A stretch of 64,000 bases of DNA, from assembly GCF_000970285.1 (NCBI RefSeq), contig NZ_CP009516.1:4815036-4879035 (forward strand). The letters run 5' to 3'. Under the pieces are notes generated by a model that was given only the letters and a program-made list of their open reading frames with translations, was not told the origin of the DNA and did no database searches. A program made the translations under genes and the position numbers. The first letter of the stretch is position 1, and each line of letters begins with the position of its first letter. Source of the stretch: Methanosarcina horonobensis HB-1 = JCM 15518 (GTDB taxonomy: Archaea; Halobacteriota; Methanosarcinia; Methanosarcinales; Methanosarcinaceae). Below are positions 36,575 through 47,060 of the stretch, piece after piece.

Positions 36575-37019
36575 TTTATAGAAAAATTCTGCTTGCAATC
36601 GATGGCTCCGACAGCACCAGAAAAGCTGCAGATGCTGCGATATGCGATAGAACTCGCTCACCCGAGTGAAGCAAGAATTTACGCTGTATACGTTATCATA
36701 GATCAATTTATTCTTCGGTTCCTGAAAATCTGGAGTGAGAAGAGACAATGTACGACAGGTTCAGAGAACTTTCGGAAGAAGCAGTTTCTTACGTGGAAAA
36801 AACTACAAAAAATGCTGATTTGCATGCGAAATCTATTCTTTTTGAAAATTTCCTGAAAAAGAAGTTGCTGGTTTCGCAGAAAAGAAAGGAATATGTATAT
36901 GATTGCAGGCTCTCCTGGAAAAAGCCGAAATTGATCGGTTCCTGCTTGGAGGAATTACGGAGAAAGTCATAAGGCAAGCAAAAGACGAAGTTCCGATTGT
37001 GCGCGCACTCTGCCCTTAA
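36575..37019 (+). pseudogene. universal stress protein (UspA) gene with several frameshifts
   Basis: The pieces of a UspA domain can be read in changing frames: RKILLAIDGSDSTRKAADAA, then ARIYAVYVI, then SSVPENLE, MYDRFRELSEEAVSYVEKTT, HAKSILFE, and finally EIDRFLLGGITEKVIRQAK. The ATP-binding GxxG segment survives only in part. At least three shifts and stops separate the pieces, and no clear start codon precedes ILLAIDGS. This is genuine decay rather than a single sequencing error. Confidence 0.8.
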
Positions 37020-37037
37020 AGAAATCTAAATTCTGGA

Positions 37038-37259
37038 TCATTTCCTGTTCATCGGGCTTCCGCAACGCTCACACTTTACCTGGATGCATGGAACTCCTGG
37101 TTGGTGTGGAGTTTCAAACCCGCACTGCAAACAGATGCAGGATCCACCTGGACCACCGGAAGCGTTTGCGTTCCTGCTCCTGCATCGTTCTTTGTCTTCG
37201 TTTTTCCTGCTTATCCCTGGGCCCTGACCTGCAGGACCGGTACCGTCTCCTCCTGGCAT
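37038..37259 (-). CDS. small Gly-rich zinc-ribbon protein (DUF5320-like N-terminus)
   Basis: The 73-aa protein starts MPGGDGTGPAGQGPG, typical of small redox-associated proteins of the DUF5320 kind. It continues with a four-Cys ribbon (CLQCGFETPHQPGVPC, then CERCGSPM). ATG 37259 has GAGGAG about 10 nt upstream; an in-frame start 48 nt earlier lacks this. Such proteins are common in methanogens and sulfate reducers, often near iron-sulfur or nitrogenase-type genes, but no partner is visible here. Confidence 0.65.
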   Translation of the reverse strand: MPGGDGTGPAGQGPGISRKNEDKERCRSRNANASGGPGGSCICLQCGFETPHQPGVPCIQVKCERCGSPMNRK

Positions 37260-37389
37260 TTGTAAGTGTCTCCTCAGTAAGCTGACTTTTTCATTTAAAA
37301 TCTGCACATGGATTTATATACATGTATCGACTTCCGAGAGGCAACTACCTGAAAGCAGGCTAAAAACGATTCTGGTCAGGTTTTAATTC

Positions 37390-38130
37390 ATGCAGTCTGA
37401 AAAGCACCCAAAAATGTCAAGCAATCTGGAATTCAATATCGTAAAAAAAGGCTTCGATTGGCTTTCCATCCAGAAAATTGAGTCCGTAAAAGAACTTGCA
37501 AGTACAGTATCGGCTCATGCTATATGGGGACTCCCGAATCCATATATTACTCAATTGATCCGTAAAAAAGAAGGCGATTCATGGAACTCTTCAATAAGGG
37601 ACACGGCAAGAGCCTGTTCAGCCCTTTCGGCTGAAGGGATCATACTCAGGGCACCGGAAAAGTGGCTGCTTTCCAGGAAAAAAGAAGGCTCATGGAACGA
37701 AGATGTTTACGATACTGCCTATAGTCTTGGAACTCTTGCAGATATGGAAGTTTCTGACAGGGAAGGGTGTAATTGGCTATACGAAAATTATGGTCCCGCT
37801 TGGGAACAGGTCGGCACCACTTCCCTCATAATCTCAGCCCTGAAAAAACAGGACAATCTGACAGAAAGCAGGGATTTTGAAGAATTTATCCGTCAAAGGG
37901 TTGAATGGATCCTTTCAAAAAGAAGAAAGGATGGAGGCTGGGAGCATATTTCCACAAGCAACCTGGTAATCCAGGCTCTCATCATTACAGGTTTCAAAAA
38001 GGAAGTTGAAGTTTCTGTTAAATGGTTGCTCGGAAAAGCCCATGAAAGCGGGGCCTGGGGAAACAAAGAAGACGATGTAAACGCAACTGCTCTAACTCTG
38101 AGCACACTAGGGATATATGAACGGTCCTGA
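37390..38130 (+). CDS. terpene cyclase/prenyltransferase-like alpha-alpha toroid protein
   Basis: The 246-aa protein consists of repeated helix pairs of the squalene-cyclase/prenyltransferase type: WLSIQKIESVKELASTVSAH, DTARACSALSAEG, EDVYDTAYSLGTLADM, TTSLIISALKKQ, RKDGGWEHISTSNLVIQAL, and a final NKEDDVNATALTLSTLGIYE. It is much shorter than true cyclases and lacks a visible DxDD-type catalytic motif. Related short proteins are known in Methanosarcina, with unknown role. Start at ATG 37390. Neighbour of tRNA-Pyl but probably unrelated to it. Confidence 0.7.
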   Translation: MQSEKHPKMSSNLEFNIVKKGFDWLSIQKIESVKELASTVSAHAIWGLPNPYITQLIRKKEGDSWNSSIRDTARACSALSAEGIILRAPEKWLLSRKKEGSWNEDVYDTAYSLGTLADMEVSDREGCNWLYENYGPAWEQVGTTSLIISALKKQDNLTESRDFEEFIRQRVEWILSKRRKDGGWEHISTSNLVIQALIITGFKKEVEVSVKWLLGKAHESGAWGNKEDDVNATALTLSTLGIYERS

Positions 38131-38425
38131 GCAGAAAAATCTGGTCTGGAAAGCTTGCTTTATCTCTCTATCCGTATACTTTTTATTCCGGTATTTTCGC
38201 CTATCGCTCTCCTCCGAAATTTATATCTAATTTCTTTTTTTCAGGCTTTTACCACTACCTCTTTACAGGAAATCATTTTTCCAAAAACTATAAATAAGAA
38301 CCCGGATTTGATCAGGTTTTCACCAATAAACATATATATTAAATAATATTATTTTATCTTATCAATTAAGATATCTATACAAAAAAAAACAACCTAGAGA
38401 ATTTTTTATTCTATTTTGTCAAGGA
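38131..38425. other. AT-rich upstream region of the tRNA-Pyl gene
   Basis: Several TATA-like sequences occur, for example CATATATATTAAATAA (38332-38347) and ACTATAAATAAG (38288-38299). Either could drive pylT; the distance to the tRNA implies a 5' leader to be removed by RNase P. No gene is supported. Confidence 0.4.
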
Positions 38426-38497
38426 GGAAACCTGATCATGTAGATCGAATGGACTCTAAATCCGTTCAGCCGGGTTAGATTCCCGGGGTTTCCGCCA
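38426..38497 (+). tRNA. pylT: tRNA-Pyl (anticodon CUA)
   Basis: This 72-nt gene is the amber suppressor tRNA for pyrrolysine. The acceptor stem GGAAACC pairs with GGTTTCC. The discriminator base G and an encoded CCA end the gene. The anticodon loop is in GGACTCTAAATCC with CTA, and the T stem-loop is CCGGGTTAGATTCCCGG. Family hallmarks are visible: a very short D loop (GATCATGTAGATC), a single base between acceptor and D stems, and an elongated anticodon stem. PylS, encoded 228 bp downstream, charges it. Confidence 0.98.
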
Positions 38498-38661
38498 CGT
38501 TTCTGAATCCCGGAATGGCACTTGCATAACATTCCACTGAGATCCTTTATAGAATCAGGAAAGGTTTTCCAGAGTCTGTAAACTGTTTCTGTCTCCTGGG
38601 ATATCCATCTCTTTTCCGGGTAGCTGTCAGCAATTGCTGACTCCACGCTTATGTTCTGTAA

Positions 38662-39996
<1,335 letters not shown>

Positions 39997-40221
39997 TTCG
40001 TGGCTTCCGTAAAAAAAGCGTCGGAAAACTCCTGAAACATCAGGAAAAGGAATCAGAACAGCAAAAATGGCGATAAATGACAGATTAACTGAAGATAAAT
40101 GAAGGCCGTAAACCCGGAAACTTAAAATGGCAAACGAGTCAGGGAAGGTCTGTTATGAAAGAAATCTGAAAGGAAGGCTGTAAGGATGGAAAAAACTGAA
40201 AATCTATGAGAGGGTGAAATT
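39997..40221 (+). other. spacer between pylS and pylB
   Basis: This 225-nt spacer contains a small perfect hairpin, CCTGA-AACA-TCAGG (40032-40045), and no open frame of interest. No strong promoter is visible, so pylS and pylBCD are probably on one transcript, perhaps with processing here. Confidence 0.4.
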
Positions 40222-41274
40222 TTGATCCAAAAAATGGCAACCGAGGAACTTGATAAGCTCGGAGAGAAAATCATTGAAGGCTTCGAATTGTCTGACGATG
40301 ACCTCAGGTCTCTTCTCTCCCTTGAATCCGAAGAAGAACTGGAAAAGCTTTACTACGTAGCTCGAAGGGTCAGAGACCACTATTTCGGCAACAAAGTATT
40401 TCTGAACTGCTTCATCTATTTTTCAACTCATTGTAAAAATCAGTGCGCGTTTTGTTACTACAACTGTAAAAATGAGATCAATCGCTATCGTCTGACCGGG
40501 GAAGAGGTCAAAGAGATGTGCAAAGCCCTGAAAGGAGCAGGCTTTCATATGATCGACCTGACAATGGGGGAGGATCCTTATTACTATGATGATCCGGACC
40601 GCTTTGTTGAGCTTATCCGGATAGTAAAGGAAGAACTCGGGCTTCCAATAATGATTTCTCCGGGAGTGATAGATAACAACACCCTTCTTAAAGCCAGGGA
40701 AGAAGGGGCAAATTTCTTCGCCCTTTACCAGGAGACCTATGACCGCGAACTTTACGAAAAACTCAGGGTAGGACAATCCTTCGAAGGACGGTTTAACGCC
40801 CGCAGGTTTGCAAAAGAACAGGGGTACTGCGTGGAAGACGGAATTCTTACCGGCGTAGGAAACAATATCGAATCAACCATTATTTCTCTCAGGGGAATGA
40901 AATCAAACAACCCCGATATGGTAAGAGTTATGACCTTCCTGCCCCAGAAAGGTACTCCACTTGAGGATTTCAGGGATAGTTCAAAGCTTTCGGAACTGAA
41001 GATTATAGCAATTATCAGGCTCATGTTCCCTAAATGCCTTATCCCGGCTTCCCTTGACCTTGAAGGTATTGACGGTATGGTGCACCGCTTAAACGCCGGA
41101 GCAAATATCGTAACCTCTATTCTCCCTTCCGATTCCCGGTTAGAAGGAGTTGCCAATTACGACCGCGGCATGGAAGAGCGGGACAGGGATATTACAAGCG
41201 TTGTCAAAAGGCTGAAGGTCATGGGAATGGAACCTGCATCACAGACTGAATTTGAGAAAATCCTGGGGTGCTAG
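40222..41274 (+). CDS. pylB: pyrrolysine biosynthesis radical SAM protein PylB (lysine mutase)
   Basis: PylB (350 aa) converts L-lysine to (3R)-3-methyl-D-ornithine, the first step of pyrrolysine synthesis. The radical SAM cluster motif CxxxCxxC is C71, C75, C78 in THCKNQCAFCYY. Start is TTG 40222 after the ribosome-binding sequence GGGTGAAAT. The stop codon is TAG (41272-41274), the same codon that encodes pyrrolysine. Readthrough would add Pyl and 20 residues before a TAA at 41335. It overlaps or abuts pylC. Confidence 0.97.
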   Translation: MIQKMATEELDKLGEKIIEGFELSDDDLRSLLSLESEEELEKLYYVARRVRDHYFGNKVFLNCFIYFSTHCKNQCAFCYYNCKNEINRYRLTGEEVKEMCKALKGAGFHMIDLTMGEDPYYYDDPDRFVELIRIVKEELGLPIMISPGVIDNNTLLKAREEGANFFALYQETYDRELYEKLRVGQSFEGRFNARRFAKEQGYCVEDGILTGVGNNIESTIISLRGMKSNNPDMVRVMTFLPQKGTPLEDFRDSSKLSELKIIAIIRLMFPKCLIPASLDLEGIDGMVHRLNAGANIVTSILPSDSRLEGVANYDRGMEERDRDITSVVKRLKVMGMEPASQTEFEKILGC

Positions 41275-41275
41275 C

Positions 41276-42367
41276 CTGAAAACGATATGTCTTATAGGTG
41301 GGAAACTCCAGGGCTTCGAGGCTGCATATCTCTCTAAAAAAGCCGGAATGAAAGTGCTTGTAATAGACAGAAACCCGCAGGCTCTTATCAGAAACTATGC
41401 CGATGAGTTCCGATGTTTTGATGTAATAAAAGAGCCGGAAAAACTCCTCGAGATCTCAAAAAGTGTTGATGCCGTACTGCCGGTAAACGAAAACCTTGAG
41501 TGCATCGAGTTTTTGAGTACCATAAAAGAAAAATTCTCCTGCCCGATACTCTTCGATTTCGAAGCTTACTGGATTAGCAGGGACAAGAGAAAATCAAAAG
41601 AATACTTTGCGTCCATAGGAATCCCGACCCCCCAGGACAAACCATCCGAACCGCCTTATTTTGTAAAACCTCCCTGCGAAAGCAGTAGTGTGGGAGCAAG
41701 AATCATATACGACAGGGAAGAGCTGGAAAAACTTGAGCCTGGAATGCTGATCGAAGAATATGTGGAAGGGGAAGTGGTCTCCCTTGAAGTCATAGGAGAT
41801 GGAAACCATTTTGCTGTGGTAAAGGAAACCCTTGTACATATCGACGAAACTTATGACTGCCATATGGTAACCCCGCTTCCTTTTGATCCTTCCTTCAGAG
41901 AGATATCTTATTCCCTTGCATCTAACCTGCCCTTAAAAGGAATAATGGACGTAGAAGCAATTTCCGGTACCAAGGGGCTGAAGGTTATCGAAATCGACGC
42001 CCGCTTCCCGAGCCAGACCCCGACTGCAGTCTATTATTCTTCCGGGGTTAATCTCATAGAACTTCTGTTCCGCGCCTTTACAGAAGGTATCGAGGAGATC
42101 AAAACTCTTCCAGAAGACAGGTACTGCATTTACGAACATCTCATGCTTGCAGAAAATGGAAACCTGATCCCTGTAGGCGAGCAGGTACTTTCAATGGGAA
42201 ATGATTACGGCAGTTATTATGAAGAGCCCGGCATCGAGATTTTCCTGTGTAAAGGAGAAGACCCTGTATTCACCCTGGTTTTCTGGGGCAAAGACAGGGA
42301 AGAAGCCGAGGCTAAAAAGAGTAAAGGGCTCTCAATTCTAAAAGAACGCTTTGGAGCTGCTGTCTAA
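41276..42367 (+). CDS. pylC: pyrrolysine biosynthesis protein PylC (ATP-grasp ligase)
   Basis: PylC joins 3-methylornithine to the epsilon-amine of a second lysine using ATP. The 363-aa ATP-grasp enzyme begins KTICLIGGKLQGFEAAYL after the initiator, with nucleotide-binding segments PYFVKPPCESSSVGARI and the metal-binding GIMDVEAISG...IEIDARFPSQTP. The expected first codon is CTG 41276, 5 nt after GGGGTG; no ATG is nearby. The only other in-frame initiator is TTG 41252, inside pylB, which would add eight residues foreign to the family. A CUG start therefore seems likely. Confidence 0.95.
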   Translation: MKTICLIGGKLQGFEAAYLSKKAGMKVLVIDRNPQALIRNYADEFRCFDVIKEPEKLLEISKSVDAVLPVNENLECIEFLSTIKEKFSCPILFDFEAYWISRDKRKSKEYFASIGIPTPQDKPSEPPYFVKPPCESSSVGARIIYDREELEKLEPGMLIEEYVEGEVVSLEVIGDGNHFAVVKETLVHIDETYDCHMVTPLPFDPSFREISYSLASNLPLKGIMDVEAISGTKGLKVIEIDARFPSQTPTAVYYSSGVNLIELLFRAFTEGIEEIKTLPEDRYCIYEHLMLAENGNLIPVGEQVLSMGNDYGSYYEEPGIEIFLCKGEDPVFTLVFWGKDREEAEAKKSKGLSILKERFGAAV

Positions 42368-42414
42368 AGCAGAAAAATTTTAAACTTTTTAAAATGGAAA
42401 ATAGAGGTAAAAAA

Positions 42415-43206
42415 ATGGCACTTTTAACCCCAGAAGATCTTGAAAACATTAACAAGCAGCTTCAAGAGGCTGATTCCTCCGTCAGGAAAGTTACAGGGCT
42501 CGATATAAAAGGAATCTGTAAAGACTTCTACGGCACAACCCCATGCTGTGAGAAAGTAGGTATCGTACCTGTGACTTCGGGAAACGGGATTATAGGTAGC
42601 TTCTCGGCTTCCCTGCATGCAATTACCGGGTATTTCGGGTTTGACAGTTTCGTTACGGATATGCCTGATGTTAGCGGGTACTACGAGGCAGTGAGAAATG
42701 GAGCCCAAATAATCCTTATGGCAGATGACAATACTTTCCTTGCCCACAACCTGAAAAACGGAAAAATAGCAAACAACCAGCCCTGCACAGGAATAATCTA
42801 TGCTGAAATAGCTTCCAGACACCTGAAAGCGGACTCAAAAGATGTTCTTGCCGTTGGCCTTGGTAAAGTAGGCTTTCCGGGAGCGGCACACTTCGTACAT
42901 AAAGGATTCAGAGTTTATGGATACGATGCGGATAAAGCCCTTCTCGAAAAGACTGTTTCCAGTCTTGGAATCATTCCTTTTGATCCTGACAACCACAGTG
43001 ACAATTTCAGAAAATTCTCCATTATTTTCGAGGCGACTCCCTGTGCGAATACAATTCCAGAATCTGTGATTTCGGAAAATTGTGTGATCTCTACACCGGG
43101 AATCCCCTGTGCAATTTCAAAGGAGTTGCAAAAGAAATATGGGGTCGAACTGATAATGGAACCCCTTGGCATAGGGACGGCATCCATGCTGTATTCCGTA
43201 CTCTGA
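42415..43206 (+). CDS. pylD: pyrrolysine biosynthesis dehydrogenase PylD
   Basis: PylD (263 aa) oxidises the lysine-methylornithine dipeptide and forms the pyrroline ring of pyrrolysine. The NAD-binding Rossmann loop is VLAVGLGKVGFPGAAHFV. The N-terminal domain begins MALLTPEDLENINKQL, and the C-terminus ends GIGTASMLYSVL. ATG 42415 lies 7 nt after GAGGT; an ATG at 42394 is less likely. Last gene of pylSBCD. Confidence 0.97.
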   Translation: MALLTPEDLENINKQLQEADSSVRKVTGLDIKGICKDFYGTTPCCEKVGIVPVTSGNGIIGSFSASLHAITGYFGFDSFVTDMPDVSGYYEAVRNGAQIILMADDNTFLAHNLKNGKIANNQPCTGIIYAEIASRHLKADSKDVLAVGLGKVGFPGAAHFVHKGFRVYGYDADKALLEKTVSSLGIIPFDPDNHSDNFRKFSIIFEATPCANTIPESVISENCVISTPGIPCAISKELQKKYGVELIMEPLGIGTASMLYSVL

Positions 43207-43271
43207 ATAGAAAAGAAAACTCTGAGTCGAATGAATCAAAGGAAACACGCAGATTATATATACATAAGGCA

Positions 43272-43288
43272 GGGGGCAAGCTGCCCTC
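43272..43288. terminator. GC-rich hairpin between convergent pylD and ppa
   Basis: GGGGGCA pairs with TGCCCTC (one G-T pair) around the 3-nt loop AGC. It lies 66 bp after the pylD stop and 74 bp past the ppa stop, so it could end both transcripts. There is no long T run. Confidence 0.45.
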
Positions 43289-43361
43289 CTTGCCAGAAAA
43301 ATCAGCAGTGCAAAAAAGGCAGCGCGAAAAAAACATCAAATCAGGATAGAAAATTAGTTCT

Positions 43362-43871
43362 TCACTGATCAGATAGTTCGTCTTGTTCAATATATCTATC
43401 CTTAGCTTCCTGGATTACCCTGATTGCTACTTCGAGATCTCTCCAGCCGTGAACCACCACGTTTTTGCGTTCTAAATTTTTATAAGTTTCAAAGAAGTGT
43501 GTAATTTCCTTTAATAAATGAGGAGGAACCTGTTCGATTGTCTCAATAAAATTCCATAGCGGATCCCTTTTTGGGACACAGAGTATTTTTTCATCTCTTC
43601 CTTTATCATCTTCCATATCAAGTAATGCAACTGGATGTACATCTATTACACATCCCGGAAACGTAGGCTCCCACATCAATACCATAGCATCTAAAGGGTC
43701 ACCGTCAAGCGCGAGGGTATCCGGGAAAAAACCGTAATCACAGGGGTATACAATTGAAGAAAAAAGCATTCTGTCGAATTTAATGGCTTTCTTTTCCTTA
43801 TCGTACTCATACTTATTCCGACTTCCTTGAGGAATTTCAATAAGTACACATTCAACTTGTCTTTCAGTCAT
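43362..43871 (-). CDS. ppa: family I inorganic pyrophosphatase
   Basis: The soluble enzyme (169 aa) hydrolyses pyrophosphate to phosphate and drives reactions such as tRNA charging. The active-site segments are EIPQGSRNKYEYDKE, the metal-binding DYGFFPDTLALDGDPLDAMV and GRDEKILCVP. Length fits the family. It is monocistronic and convergent to pylD. A TATA-like AAAATATATAAATTG lies about 125 bp upstream of the start. Confidence 0.95.
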   Translation of the reverse strand: MTERQVECVLIEIPQGSRNKYEYDKEKKAIKFDRMLFSSIVYPCDYGFFPDTLALDGDPLDAMVLMWEPTFPGCVIDVHPVALLDMEDDKGRDEKILCVPKRDPLWNFIETIEQVPPHLLKEITHFFETYKNLERKNVVVHGWRDLEVAIRVIQEAKDRYIEQDELSDQ

Positions 43872-44136
43872 ATCAACACTTCCTATATTGACTCATCCCA
43901 AACCGATTAACTTCGTCATTGTTGCTAAACTTTTCGTTTAAAAGATCATTAAAGATTTCCTACTCATATCTATCTACATAGACAGTGATAAAATATATAA
44001 ATTGTTAATATGGAGCCACAGACTTCAGGCAAATTCACAAAATAAACTGCACATTTAATAAAAATATAAGTTAAATGAAAAAGAAATAGTGGAACGATCC
44101 TCGGATTTTGATATGAGGATGTTCCCTGAAAAAAAT

Positions 44137-45759
44137 TTATTTTGCTTTGATTTTGAGTTTTGTAACATCAATTGCATCTTCAGGGCAGACGCTAACACAC
44201 CGGCGGCAGCTTGTACCCAGGCATTTCTGGCTGTCGTATTTTGCGACCCTTCTACCATCATCAGTTTCGATAATTTCGAGAGCATCTTCAGGACATTCTT
44301 CTACACACTTCTGGCAGTAGATGCATTTCTCCACAGGGACTTCAAGGATTATGCCTATTTCTTTCAGGATGGCAAGCCCTCCGGGTCCTACTTTCTCTAT
44401 GTCCTTGCTGACCCGTTTTTCTATGTCAGCGTGTTCGAGAGTTTTCGGAAGTCTGGGCAGACCATAGAGGTCAAGCATCTGGTCATACATTTCGAGCGGC
44501 ATACCCTGGGTCCAGTAGGAAAGTTCGCAGAGGTAGAAGTTGTTAAAAGTCTCACTGGTTGCCATCATCAGGTGGTCGGCAGTAATCTTTTTTGCAACCT
44601 CGATTACATCATTCAGCCTGGATCTGTTCAGTACAAGTTCCCGTGCAAGGGCAAGGGAGGTGTTTCCGAACTGAACTACTTTTTTTGCATAACCCGGAGC
44701 GGCGCCGAGCCTGCGGGCGTCTTCAGCGTCCACATAAGCTCCTGAGGCTCCCGACATGTATGCGTATTCAAGTTGTTCGTATTTAATCCCGGATTCCACT
44801 ATGAGAGTCAGGTGAGCAGCACGAATCGCACCTATCGCTTTTCCTGCTTCTTCGACATCTGTCTCAGTAATTTCAATTCCGGGGCCCAGAATCAGTTTTC
44901 CATTTGGGAGTTTTGGAGGCTTTTCAATCAACCCACTTCTCAGAGCAAGGGCAAAAGCCGAAATTACTCCTGTCCCTGTAATGCCTGCAGCCTCACACCC
45001 GTTTACTTCTTTCATTTCGCCGGTTACAGGGTTAATAAAGTAAGCGTCCTGCTTTTCCATCTCCCTATCGAGCACCATAATTCTCCAGTATTCGCCCGCA
45101 GACTTTACATCACAGATTGCCCCTGGGCTTGCAAGCATACCCGAACTTATGCCCTGCCCTTCGATAGCAGGACCTGCAGCAGCACTTGCCGTTATTATCC
45201 GGTCACCGACTTTGAGAGCCATTTCTGCATTTGTCCCGTAATCGGTCACAAGAGCAGGTTCTGTCTGGACAAGGAAATCGGTTTCGAGCATCATGGCAAG
45301 GGCATCAGCCCCGATCTCGTGTTTGATTGCCGGAGGTACGATTATTTCACAGTTAGGAAGGTAGTCCCCGAAAAGCTCTGAGGCTGGAAATACACGAGCA
45401 TCTCTTTTTACGTTCTGGACCCCGAGCATTTTCTGCTTGTTTTCCCCGGCATATGCGAGGTCCCTTATTTCGATATTCTGGAAAAGAGAAAGCTGGATAG
45501 GGTTTCCGCAGACTGCAAGCCTTTCTACTTTCGAAAGGTCTGCATCGAATTTAAGGAACATCCTCCTGATGGTCTCGATAATTACGCCGTGAGCCACATC
45601 CTCTCCTGTCGTTATTGCAAAGTCCAGGTGGTCCATAACATTTCCTCCTGGCAGGGGGTGGCCCATGGTTATTACTGTTTTTAAGGTTTCGTTTGTTTCA
45701 AGGTCGATAAGCTGGGCTCTAAAACCGCTGGTACCCAGGTCAAGTGCAATTCCGTACAT
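44137..45759 (-). CDS. ramA: RamA, ATP-dependent reductive activator of corrinoid methyltransferases
   Basis: RamA reduces inactive Co(II) corrinoid on MtmC-type proteins to Co(I) with ATP hydrolysis. The 540-aa protein opens with GIALDLGTSGFRAQLID, the ATPase-like loop of the DUF4445/RACE family, and has VTDYGTNAEMALKVG in the core. The C-terminus holds two ferredoxin-type 4Fe-4S motifs, CIYCQKCVEECP and CLGTSCRRCVSVCP, needed for electron input. It is a separate unit in the methylamine island. Nothing unusual in the motifs. Confidence 0.97.
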   Translation of the reverse strand: MYGIALDLGTSGFRAQLIDLETNETLKTVITMGHPLPGGNVMDHLDFAITTGEDVAHGVIIETIRRMFLKFDADLSKVERLAVCGNPIQLSLFQNIEIRDLAYAGENKQKMLGVQNVKRDARVFPASELFGDYLPNCEIIVPPAIKHEIGADALAMMLETDFLVQTEPALVTDYGTNAEMALKVGDRIITASAAAGPAIEGQGISSGMLASPGAICDVKSAGEYWRIMVLDREMEKQDAYFINPVTGEMKEVNGCEAAGITGTGVISAFALALRSGLIEKPPKLPNGKLILGPGIEITETDVEEAGKAIGAIRAAHLTLIVESGIKYEQLEYAYMSGASGAYVDAEDARRLGAAPGYAKKVVQFGNTSLALARELVLNRSRLNDVIEVAKKITADHLMMATSETFNNFYLCELSYWTQGMPLEMYDQMLDLYGLPRLPKTLEHADIEKRVSKDIEKVGPGGLAILKEIGIILEVPVEKCIYCQKCVEECPEDALEIIETDDGRRVAKYDSQKCLGTSCRRCVSVCPEDAIDVTKLKIKAK

Positions 45760-45958
45760 TTTTTAGATCCTCCAGAAGTATCATTATCGAGGAGTCCCGG
45801 CACCATAGACTACTATGGAAACGAGTAATATGAAGAGTTTATGTTCCAGACACGGAGAGGAGACAATATTATTAGATATGAATTATGTAAAATAGAACTT
45901 ATGAATTATATAAATTATTATTGGTAGAGTATCTGGCTATTTCAATTCTTCAAGTGAA

Positions 45959-46660
45959 TTATTTCTTACAAATGTAACTTGCCATAAATCCGTCATATTT
46001 AATATATTCGATATAAAAACCCACACCTGTGAGCAGGCCCTCCATAACCCAATCCAGTGTTGAAAATTCTTCTTTTATGTGGATTTCCGTTTCTTCAGCA
46101 ATTTTATCTCCAGTAGATTTTTTCAGATCAGTTATAATTTTAGCGAAATAGCTATCATAATTCTGAATAGAAGAAGGAAATACGACATCGTGTAAATAGA
46201 ATTTTCCTTCTTCCTTTAACATTCCGTAAATTCTCCTCAAAGCTATCATTTTCCAATAGTCAGGAAGGTGGTGTAAAGCTAGCTGAGTGACAATTACATC
46301 AAACAACTCATCGTGATTTTCATATGTTAGAAACCCAGCATTATAAAATTGTATATTTGTTTTATTCTGACTTTCAGCCTTACTTCTTGCAAAGTTTATC
46401 ATCATTTTCGAAACATCGATAGCTATAACCTGTTTACAGTGCGCCGAGATATTAAGGGCCAGTTCTCCTGTTCCTGTCCCAATTTCAAGAACTACATCAC
46501 TTCTCTTTATTTTTATGAGTTCTCGGATGCGTTCAGATTCATTTTTAATATCTCTCAAGTTCTGCATACGTAAATCATAAGTTTTTACTTCGTCGATATT
46601 TGTATAATCGATTCCAGATTGTTTGAATTCATCATAATACCATCTTGGATATTGGCGCAT
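45959..46660 (-). CDS. class I SAM-dependent methyltransferase
   Basis: The 233-aa protein has the motif I loop VVLEIGTGTGELALNIS (about 54-70), motif post-I AIDVSKMMINFARSKAE and motif IV DVIVTQLALHHLPDYWK. These place it in the Methyltransf_11/25 group with an unknown substrate. The N-terminal MRQYPRWYYDEFKQSGIDY is seen in small archaeal methyltransferases of this kind. It lies between RamA and mtbA but is more likely an independent gene. Somewhat AT-rich compared with its neighbours. Confidence 0.8.
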   Translation of the reverse strand: MRQYPRWYYDEFKQSGIDYTNIDEVKTYDLRMQNLRDIKNESERIRELIKIKRSDVVLEIGTGTGELALNISAHCKQVIAIDVSKMMINFARSKAESQNKTNIQFYNAGFLTYENHDELFDVIVTQLALHHLPDYWKMIALRRIYGMLKEEGKFYLHDVVFPSSIQNYDSYFAKIITDLKKSTGDKIAEETEIHIKEEFSTLDWVMEGLLTGVGFYIEYIKYDGFMASYICKK

Positions 46661-46814
46661 ATAAACTCCTCCGATCGGGAAAAGAGAAAACGACAGGTAT
46701 GCTGGTTACTGCTTGAACCATATGATAAATACCGGTAAAGCAGGCTGATCGAAAAATATTAATATTTAAAAAAATCTACACCCAAACTGTATGCCTTTTC
46801 AAGATTTAACCTTT

Positions 46815-47060
46815 TCACAGAATCCTTTGTTTACCATTCCACACAGGATAAATAAAAACCATTGCATCCGATCTATGTATCTTTTCCTGTTCCGCTTTTA
46901 CATCATCTGGAACCGGAGGCAATGCTTCCCTGCTCATTTCACGAATATACTGCTCAGGATCTAACTTACACTTAAAGTTAATAGAGTAAAGGTCCCCGAT
47001 TTCAAAGGTATGACCTGATTCTTTCAAATCTTTTAAAAAATGAATGTAAATTTCCGTATC
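46815..47060 (-). pseudogene. fragment of a flavodoxin-fold NAD(P)H dehydrogenase (quinone) family gene
   Basis: The remaining reading frame contains FLKDLKESGHTFEIGDLYSI, then KCKLDPEQYIREMSREALPP and MVFIYPVWNGKQ, a recognisable middle part of the Flavodoxin_2 (NQO1/MdaB-like) family. The N-terminal FMN loop and everything after the VFIYPVW strand are missing. Without start, cofactor loop or C-terminal half, it cannot fold into an active enzyme. Confidence 0.7.

Noticed and set aside
41252-41275. TTG 41252 as the pylC start
   Set aside because: It would add eight residues absent from PylC as I know it; CTG 41276 has ideal spacing from GGGGTG and gives the usual 363 aa.
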